Below, in pieces: positions 1 through 5,225 of a DNA stretch of 7,571 nt. Both the position numbers and the translations under genes were made by a program. Within the stretch, counting starts at the first letter, position 1; each line of letters opens with the position of its first letter. Where the stretch lies: assembly GCA_002315235.1 (NCBI GenBank), contig DCGK01000062.1:6705-14275 (forward strand), written 5' to 3'. This stretch comes from Ruminococcus sp. UBA1780. Lineage in GTDB: Bacteria > Bacillota > Clostridia > Oscillospirales > Ruminococcaceae. The notes beneath the pieces are model-generated. The model ran no database searches. It was not told the origin of the DNA and saw only the letters and a program-made list of their open reading frames with translations.

Positions 1-74
1 GTCAAGGAGTTTTTGTGCAGGATGGCGGAAATTATGCAAGCAGACTGTACGTCAAGTCGTCAGACGTGATTTAA
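1..74 (+). CDS. C-terminal end of an unidentified protein (partial; possibly a HlyD-like adaptor)
   Basis: The reading frame that begins at base 3 is open from the left edge to a TAA at 72-74 and encodes 23 residues ending in LYVKSSDVI. The start and most of the gene lie outside the window. The stretch GVFVQDGG followed by alternating hydrophobic residues resembles the last beta-rich segment of membrane-fusion (HlyD/RND adaptor) proteins, but 23 residues are too few to assign a family. The two other plus-strand frames are also open for most of this stretch (stops at 67-69 and 90-92). This frame is preferred because its protein looks structured and because a terminator on the same strand begins 17 bases after the stop. 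That a gene ends here is likely; its function is a guess. Confidence 0.4.
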   Translation, partial: QGVFVQDGGNYASRLYVKSSDVI

Positions 75-90
75 TCAGTGGTTCCTTAAG

Positions 91-129
91 ATAAAAAGGC
101 CCTGCGCATTAAGCACAGAGCCTTTTTAT
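91..129. terminator. Bidirectional intrinsic terminator between convergent genes
   Basis: Ten bases at 91-100 (ATAAAAAGGC) are exactly complementary to 120-129. The stem continues inward through CTG/CAG and GC/GC with two mismatches, leaving a five-base loop at 108-112. On the plus strand the 3' arm runs into T-rich sequence (123-139). On the minus strand the other arm ends in five T's. It sits 17 bases after the left-edge plus-strand stop and 9 bases past the response regulator stop, so it can end transcripts from both sides. Confidence 0.85.
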
Positions 130-137
130 TTTTCCTT

Positions 138-881
138 TTATGTTTCTTCCTTCATCATTTCTGAATATGATTTTCCGGTGTATTTTTTAAAGCACTTACT
201 GAAATAGTTCGGATCAGGGACGCCGACCTCCCTGGCAGTAATATACATTGCAGTTCTTACATGCAGGTATTCAATTGCCTTTTCCATACGGCACCTTGTA
301 ACATAATCAATGAAGCTCATTCCGGTTTCCTCCTTGAATCTTCTGCTGAGATAACTCGGATTAAAGCCGAATTTGTTAGCAATATATGTGAGATTAAGTT
401 CGGAATTTTTATAGTTTCCCTTGATAAAGTCACAGATATCATTCATTCCGCCGTATGAAGCCGAAGGCACTTTATCGGCATTTTCTTCATGAGGATCATC
501 CACGCGTTCCGAAAGCTCCTTAACCAGTCTGGTCAGAACATCCCTGACTTCCTCTCTTACAATTGGCTTGGTGAGATATTCCTTTACTCCGATGCCAACA
601 CATTTTCTTGCATACTCAAACTCGTTCATTGCCGTGAGAACAACTATCTTGAGCTTCGGATACTGTTTTATAGCTATCTGTGAAAATTCTATTCCGTCCA
701 TAAACGGCATTTTTATGTCTACAAACACTATATCAGGCTTAAGGTCATCAATTATATTGATTGCTTCAATACCACTGGATGCCTCACCGCATATTTCAAG
801 GCCGAGGCTCTCCCAGTCAACTGTTATTCTGAGAAGATTTCTGATTGATTTTTCATCATCAATAAGCATTACTTTGTACAT
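138..881 (-). CDS. AraC-type response regulator (YesN-like)
   Basis: This 247-residue cytoplasmic response regulator is phosphorylated by its partner kinase and binds DNA through an AraC-type domain. The N-terminal receiver domain (about residues 2-120) has the acidic pair D8-D9, the phospho-acceptor D55 in VDIKMP, T83 and K105 before a proline, so all residues needed for phosphotransfer are present. A polar linker (about 121-147) leads to two helix-turn-helix units (about 148-245). The second unit ends with the family signature PNYFSKCFKKYTGKS. Length and layout fit the YesN group. The ATG is preceded by GAAGGTGA at 895-888 with a six-base spacer, which supports this start. The gene lies 26 bases after the kinase stop on the same strand, so the two form one operon. 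YesN-type regulators often control sugar transport or glycoside use; the targets here cannot be read from the window. Confidence 0.93.
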   Translation of the reverse strand: MYKVMLIDDEKSIRNLLRITVDWESLGLEICGEASSGIEAINIIDDLKPDIVFVDIKMPFMDGIEFSQIAIKQYPKLKIVVLTAMNEFEYARKCVGIGVKEYLTKPIVREEVRDVLTRLVKELSERVDDPHEENADKVPSASYGGMNDICDFIKGNYKNSELNLTYIANKFGFNPSYLSRRFKEETGMSFIDYVTRCRMEKAIEYLHVRTAMYITAREVGVPDPNYFSKCFKKYTGKSYSEMMKEET

Positions 882-887
882 ATCATT

Positions 888-895
888 TCACCTTC
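888..895 (-). promoter_or_regulatory. Ribosome binding site of the response regulator
   Basis: On the minus strand the sequence reads GAAGGTGA, a near-complete match to the Shine-Dalgarno consensus, six bases before the ATG at 881. It lies wholly in the 26-base gap after the kinase stop, so the regulator can initiate translation independently. Confidence 0.85.
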
Positions 896-907
896 GCATT
901 CCAAAAA

Positions 908-2716
908 TCAGATATGGCGCGGAATGTTTATATCAATTTCGCAGTATTCGCCTTCCCTGCTGTCAATCCCCACATAAACATCATTCTGATAGAAATTCTT
1001 AATTCGGTTGATTGTCCCCTTGAATCCGAAACTCTTTTTGTCTTCTCCGTTCAGAAGAGCATCAATCTGTTCCTGACTCATTCCTACGCCTGTATCGTAA
1101 ACCTTGATATGCATGCGTCCGTTTTCAGTATAGATAGTGATTTTGATTTCACCCTTTTCGCCCTTAGGCCTGATACCGTGATATATTGCATTTTCAACAA
1201 GAGGCTGAAGAATCAGTTTGATAATCATAGCTGACTCAAGACCCTCTTCAATCTCGTAGTAATCCTCAAACAGGTCATCATATCTCAGCCTGAGAAGTTT
1301 GATATAATTCTTTACAATTGATATTTCATCACTTACAGTAATTGTATCACTGCCCTTGCTGAGAAACTTGCGGTAAAATACTCCAAGTGTCTCTATTGCA
1401 TCGTACACTTCATCACGCGTATTCTGCAGGGCCATGTATCCGATTGTTTCCAGAGTATTGTAAAGAAAATGCGGCTTCATCTGTTCCTGTATAACTGTAA
1501 GTTCAGCACGCTGACGCTGTTTTTCCTGTTCAACAACCTCTTCAAGAAGTCTGTTGATTCTGATTGTCATATCATTATAGCATTTCTGAAGAGTACCTAT
1601 TTCGTCAGCACTGTCAACTATGTTCTGAATCTGCACAGGCGCACCGGTCTCGGAATGCTGCATTATTTCTGAAAGTCTGGTAACAGGATTTGCAATGTAT
1701 TTGTTTATGTACCGGCTTGTAAAATAAAGCATAAGGACAAGGATTACAATCACGCCGAGTACAAGTCCGGTCATTTCCTTGGCCAGATCGGACAGAAACG
1801 AAAATCTTGATGAACAGATAAGATAGAAGTCGGTTCCGGAAATTTTTCTGCAGCTTACAACCGGATTGTCATTTTTGTTCTGATATTCATTTTTCCTGAG
1901 TATCAGAGGATTGTCGGATATGTATTCGTCAACAACATTCTGGTCTGCTGCCGAGCTTATGCATTTTCCTTCCGAGTCAACAAAGGCTGCAAAGGTTTCT
2001 CTTCCCACAAAGTTACTGTAGGTTTCATCCAGCTCCCTCATAGGAATGTTTATAACCAGAAGACCGATTGGCTTCTGCGTGTCAATATCGTTGATTATTC
2101 GTGCAAATGATACTGTCTCAATTCCTGTGTTATCGCGGAACGCCCTGCTGTTATCAGCAATTACGACATAGCTTCCGTTCTGCTCCAGGGCAAGATCATA
2201 CCATTTTTCCGAATAAATCTCATTAAGATCAGGTTTCATAATACCCATGGCTGTATTTACGTAATAGTCGGAATCGCTTGTGTTAAAATGAGCCTCAGGT
2301 CTCGGATCCTGGGAATTATTTGCGCCTTCCACAGCGTCCTGTCTGCGTATAAGATATACGTAATAATTTCCGGAAAATGAATTAAGTATGCGGTACAGTT
2401 CACTTCTGACTGCATCATCCCTTATTTTCCTTTCGTCAGGTTCACTGTTCCTGTAACGAAGATATGAAAGAACAGAATCATTTACTATTATCAGCTTGCT
2501 GATATTGTTTGCATTATCTATTACAGCCGAATAGCTTTTTTCAACTGAGTTGAGCTTATCCATGTTTCTGTCTTCATATGTATGTCTCAGCTTCACCCTC
2601 GTTACGGATAAAAAGAACAGTGAGCAAAGCAGAATTGTGATAACCATAAAAACCACAAATATATACTGAACCTTGTTTTTTATACTAAGATTCGAAAATT
2701 TTGCTTTAAAATTCAT
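908..2716 (-). CDS. Membrane sensor histidine kinase (YesM-like, LytS/His_kinase family)
   Basis: This 602-residue inner-membrane kinase senses an extracytoplasmic signal and phosphorylates the adjacent regulator. A short basic N-terminus leads into membrane helix 1 (about 16-38). A large extracytoplasmic region (about 39-313) follows, probably a double-Cache sensor by size and position. Helix 2 spans about 314-335 and a HAMP-like linker about 335-390. The His_kinase core has the phospho-acceptor H416 in QMKPHFLYNTLE. The ATPase domain has the N box (LVENAIYHG, N509) and the G1 box (DTGVG, D541). The G2 region reads SFGFKGTINRI, a departure from the usual GxGL pattern. I chose ATG at 2716 over an in-frame TTG at 2731, because the TTG overlaps the likely ribosome binding site GGGGGTG. 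The gene is first in an operon with the regulator. YesM kinases usually sense carbohydrates or similar solutes; the ligand here is unknown. Confidence 0.92.
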   Translation of the reverse strand: MNFKAKFSNLSIKNKVQYIFVVFMVITILLCSLFFLSVTRVKLRHTYEDRNMDKLNSVEKSYSAVIDNANNISKLIIVNDSVLSYLRYRNSEPDERKIRDDAVRSELYRILNSFSGNYYVYLIRRQDAVEGANNSQDPRPEAHFNTSDSDYYVNTAMGIMKPDLNEIYSEKWYDLALEQNGSYVVIADNSRAFRDNTGIETVSFARIINDIDTQKPIGLLVINIPMRELDETYSNFVGRETFAAFVDSEGKCISSAADQNVVDEYISDNPLILRKNEYQNKNDNPVVSCRKISGTDFYLICSSRFSFLSDLAKEMTGLVLGVIVILVLMLYFTSRYINKYIANPVTRLSEIMQHSETGAPVQIQNIVDSADEIGTLQKCYNDMTIRINRLLEEVVEQEKQRQRAELTVIQEQMKPHFLYNTLETIGYMALQNTRDEVYDAIETLGVFYRKFLSKGSDTITVSDEISIVKNYIKLLRLRYDDLFEDYYEIEEGLESAMIIKLILQPLVENAIYHGIRPKGEKGEIKITIYTENGRMHIKVYDTGVGMSQEQIDALLNGEDKKSFGFKGTINRIKNFYQNDVYVGIDSREGEYCEIDINIPRHI

Positions 2717-2722
2717 ACTATC

Positions 2723-2729
2723 CACCCCC
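2723..2729 (-). promoter_or_regulatory. Ribosome binding site that decides the kinase start
   Basis: Minus-strand GGGGGTG differs from the GGAGGTG consensus by one base and lies six bases before the ATG at 2716. The upstream in-frame TTG (2731-2729) shares its last G with this element and has no comparable site of its own at a normal distance, so the ATG is the better start. Confidence 0.75.
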
Positions 2730-2754
2730 AAAAACAGTTAATCTGCTACTTTCT

Positions 2755-2783
2755 ATTATACTATTATTTCAAATTTTATGCAA
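2755..2783 (-). promoter_or_regulatory. Sigma-A-like promoter of the kinase-regulator operon
   Basis: On the minus strand a -35-like TTGCAT (2783-2778; 3 of 6 consensus bases) is followed after exactly 17 bases by a perfect -10 TATAAT (2760-2755). The predicted transcript start is near 2748, giving a leader of about 32 bases before the ATG at 2716. The spacer is AT-rich, so chance matches are possible, but the spacing and perfect -10 make this the best candidate. Confidence 0.65.
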
Positions 2784-2804
2784 TATAATATTATTGAACT
2801 CTCA

Positions 2805-2816
2805 GCAAAAATTTGC
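2805..2816. repeat. Short operator-like palindrome between divergent promoters
   Basis: The sequence reads GCAAA-AA-TTTGC, with five-base arms around a two-base centre. It lies 5 bases upstream of the helicase -35 and 22 bases upstream of the kinase -35, a position suited to a regulator acting on either promoter. A related GCATAAAATTTG occurs on the minus strand at 2781-2770, overlapping the kinase -35. In AT-rich DNA such short symmetry can arise by chance, so binding is only a suggestion. Confidence 0.3.
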
Positions 2817-2820
2817 GGTC

Positions 2821-2849
2821 TTGATTTTACTTTTTTTAAATAGTATAAT
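2821..2849 (+). promoter_or_regulatory. Sigma-A-like promoter of the helicase gene
   Basis: TTGATT (2821-2826; 4 of 6 consensus bases) and a perfect TATAAT (2844-2849) are separated by exactly 17 bases. Transcription should start near 2856, leaving a leader of about 25 bases before the ATG at 2882. No extended -10 TG is present. The leader holds only a weak ribosome binding site (AAGAACGGA ending at 2874), suggesting modest translation. Confidence 0.72.
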
Positions 2850-2881
2850 ATAAGTAATATTATGTAAAGAACGGATATCAG

Positions 2882-5059
2882 ATGAATTATACTCAGTTTA
2901 AGGAAAAATACAATATAAATCTTAATTCCCAGCAGGAAAGTGCAGTTGTCAGAACACACGGACAGACACTTCTTCTTGCCGTACCGGGAAGCGGTAAAAC
3001 CACCGTTATTGTCGCAAGACTCGGATATATGATATTCTGCGAAGGAATACGTCCTGAAAACATACTTACAATGACCTACAATGTTTCCGCTGCTGCGGAT
3101 ATGAAAAAAAGATTTTTTGACAAGTTCGGGACAGAATACGACGGACGTATCGAATTCAGGACTATTAACGGGTTCTGCGCCAAGGTTATCATGATGTACG
3201 AACGAATCAGAAACACATCCGCTTTCAGCCTAATTGATGAAGGAAGGCTTACCAAGATTCTTCGTGCAATATATCTTGATATGACACGTGAATTCCCGTC
3301 TGAAAGCACAGTCAAGGAACTGAAAACAAAGCTTGTATACAGCAGAAATATGATGCTTTCAGAAAAGGAAATCAAAAAAATCAAAGTCGGTGAAATTGAT
3401 TTCTTCGAATTTTTCACAAAGTACAGGGAATATAAAAACCAGAACAGAATCATGGACTACGACGACCAGCTTGAATTTGCACTGAAGATTCTGGTTAAAA
3501 ACCCTGATATACTCGCATATTATCAGAACAAATTCAGATATATAAGCATAGACGAGGCACAGGACACCTCGAAGATACAGCACATGATAATACGTCTCCT
3601 TGCACGTCAGCACCAGAATATTTTTATGGTCGGTGACGAAGACCAGAGCATCTACGGATTCAGAGCAGCATATCCCCAGGCTCTTCTCGAATTTCAGAAG
3701 ATTTACCCGCAGGGTAAGGTTCTGCTTATGGAAAAGAACTACCGTTCAACCAGAGACATCGTCCATAAGGCAAATCAGTTTATCAAGCGAAACAAATTCC
3801 GTCATGACAAAAACATGTGCACAGACAATCCGGTTGATATCCCGGTAAAAAATATTGTACTGAAGGACTGCAAATACCAGTACAATTATATTATGAAAAT
3901 GATTCAGGACAGCGACGAGGAACTTGCTATTCTGTACCGCAACAATGAATCGGCCCTTCCTGTTATTGATCTCTTTGAAAAGAACGGAATTACCTACAGA
4001 CTGAAGGAAAATGACGGTGTATTCTTCTCCGTAAACTGCATTTACGACATACTCAGCATTCTTATGTTCGCCTTTACCCAGGATGATGCATCACTTTTCC
4101 TTGAGTTTTATTTCAAAATCGGCCTGAAAATCAAAAAGGACATCATCACACAGTCTCTTGTTGCTCACAAAAATTCAAAGGCACCGTTTTTCAGAACTCT
4201 TGAAAAAAACAGAAATCTCGAAAAATGGCACTATAAAAAGATTATCGAAACCGAAAAGCATTTTAACCACCTGAAAAGACTCAACAGCTTTCAGGCTATT
4301 ATCTATATTCTCGGTAAAATGGAATACGGCAAATATATGAAAAGCCGTGGAATGGATGACACAAAAATCAAAACTCTGCTTGCACTCGCAAACCAGAATC
4401 CTGAGCTGCCTGTTTTCCTGGTGCGTATGAAGGAACTTCACGAGATTGTATCAGAAGGTTCAACCGATCCTGACAGCAGAATTATTCTTTCAACCATTCA
4501 CTCAAGCAAAGGGCTTGAATATGACAATGTTCTTCTTATCGACGTCCGTGACGGCATCTTCCCTTCAGCAGCTGTTGATGCCGGGGACGAAAGCGAGCTT
4601 AATGAAACACTGAGAAATGAAATAGAAGAGGAAAGAAGACTCTTCTATGTCGGAGTAACCAGAGCTAAGAAAAAGCTTGAGATATTTGACTACGAAGCCG
4701 CCCACGGCGAAAAAATCGAACAGTCAGTATTCACACGCCAGCTTCTCGGTATTCCTGACAAACAGACAAAAACAAAAGCTAAAATTCACCGCGCGGAGCA
4801 TCAGGATGATTCCGGGTCCGTTCTCAGACTTCAGAAACCGAAGCTTTCAAAGAAAGAACAGCTTAAAAGGAATCAGGAGGAGCTTCAGAAAACTCTTGAA
4901 AAATTTAAACCCGGCGTCCGTATCCATCACGTTTCCTACGGAACCGGCGTAATTGAGGAAATAAAGCTCCCTATCTGCCGTGTTCTCATCGACGGTGAGG
5001 ACGTGCATTCCTTCGACCTTGTTTACTGTATCAAAAACAAAATTGTTTCAGTTATATAA
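2882..5059 (+). CDS. Superfamily I 3'-5' DNA helicase (UvrD/PcrA/Rep-like) with C-terminal Tudor-like domain
   Basis: This 725-residue ATP-dependent helicase should move along single-stranded DNA and unwind duplexes in repair or in clearing replication and transcription conflicts. The motifs appear in order: Q motif LNSQQ (14-18), Walker A PGSGKT (35-40), Ia TMTYNVSAA (63-71), Ic-like TINGF (94-98), DEAQD (224-228), GDEDQSIYGFR (251-261), YRST (287-290), motif V TIHSSKGLEY (538-547) and motif VI FYVGVTRAKKKL (588-599). A charged linker (about 622-676) joins a small C-terminal domain with HVSYGTGVIEE (683-693), like the Tudor-fold tail of PcrA. Length is close to PcrA (about 740). The AVPGSGKT and TING variants differ from classical PcrA and recall a clostridial UvrD-type paralogue family I know from memory, so I give no symbol. 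The ATG has a weak ribosome binding site, but the Q motif follows at the normal distance. It has its own promoter and terminator and is probably monocistronic. Confidence 0.93.
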   Translation: MNYTQFKEKYNINLNSQQESAVVRTHGQTLLLAVPGSGKTTVIVARLGYMIFCEGIRPENILTMTYNVSAAADMKKRFFDKFGTEYDGRIEFRTINGFCAKVIMMYERIRNTSAFSLIDEGRLTKILRAIYLDMTREFPSESTVKELKTKLVYSRNMMLSEKEIKKIKVGEIDFFEFFTKYREYKNQNRIMDYDDQLEFALKILVKNPDILAYYQNKFRYISIDEAQDTSKIQHMIIRLLARQHQNIFMVGDEDQSIYGFRAAYPQALLEFQKIYPQGKVLLMEKNYRSTRDIVHKANQFIKRNKFRHDKNMCTDNPVDIPVKNIVLKDCKYQYNYIMKMIQDSDEELAILYRNNESALPVIDLFEKNGITYRLKENDGVFFSVNCIYDILSILMFAFTQDDASLFLEFYFKIGLKIKKDIITQSLVAHKNSKAPFFRTLEKNRNLEKWHYKKIIETEKHFNHLKRLNSFQAIIYILGKMEYGKYMKSRGMDDTKIKTLLALANQNPELPVFLVRMKELHEIVSEGSTDPDSRIILSTIHSSKGLEYDNVLLIDVRDGIFPSAAVDAGDESELNETLRNEIEEERRLFYVGVTRAKKKLEIFDYEAAHGEKIEQSVFTRQLLGIPDKQTKTKAKIHRAEHQDDSGSVLRLQKPKLSKKEQLKRNQEELQKTLEKFKPGVRIHHVSYGTGVIEEIKLPICRVLIDGEDVHSFDLVYCIKNKIVSVI

Positions 5060-5113
5060 ATCTGAAGGTGGTCTTTTCCTTTTGGAAGTGCGCGTCGTCA
5101 GCGTACAAAAGAA

Positions 5114-5157
5114 CAACCGCATACGGATTATGTAATCCGTATGCGGTTGCTTTTTTT
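5114..5157 (+). terminator. Strong intrinsic terminator after the helicase gene
   Basis: Two perfectly complementary 17-base arms (5114-5130 and 5133-5149) flank only two bases, so the innermost A-T pairs must open to form a real loop. The 3' arm is followed by C and then seven T's (5151-5157), the classic plus-strand signal, 54 bases after the helicase stop. On the minus strand the stem is followed by TTCTTTT, so it may also terminate polC transcripts, less cleanly. Confidence 0.9.
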
Positions 5158-5189
5158 AATCTATTCTGATACTATTTGATAAATGCTGC

Positions 5190-5219
5190 AGTGAATGCAA
5201 TAAACAGACTGCGTTCACT
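5190..5219. repeat. Imperfect hairpin just beyond the polC stop
   Basis: AGTGAATGCA (5190-5199) pairs with TGCGTTCACT (5210-5219) around a ten-base loop. On the plus strand the only non-Watson-Crick pair is G-T; on the minus strand the same position is a C-A mismatch. No T run follows on either strand, so it is not a classical terminator. It begins 6 bases past the polC stop and might protect the 3' end or help termination at the neighbouring stem. The rest of the 5060-5225 spacer shows nothing else. Confidence 0.4.
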
Positions 5220-5225
5220 ATAGTC

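Noticed and set aside
568..1002. 144-codon plus-strand frame antisense to the regulator and kinase
   Set aside because: It lies wholly opposite two well-supported genes, spans their junction, and has no domain or convincing ribosome binding site.
2717..2881. Riboswitch or leader RNA upstream of the kinase or helicase
   Set aside because: The predicted leaders are only about 25-32 bases, too short for a known riboswitch, and no stable fold is apparent.
2756..2959. Small hydrophobic minus-strand frame (67 codons) across the divergent spacer
   Set aside because: It overlaps both promoters and the helicase start, begins at GTG, and its hydrophobicity follows from translating AT-rich spacer DNA.
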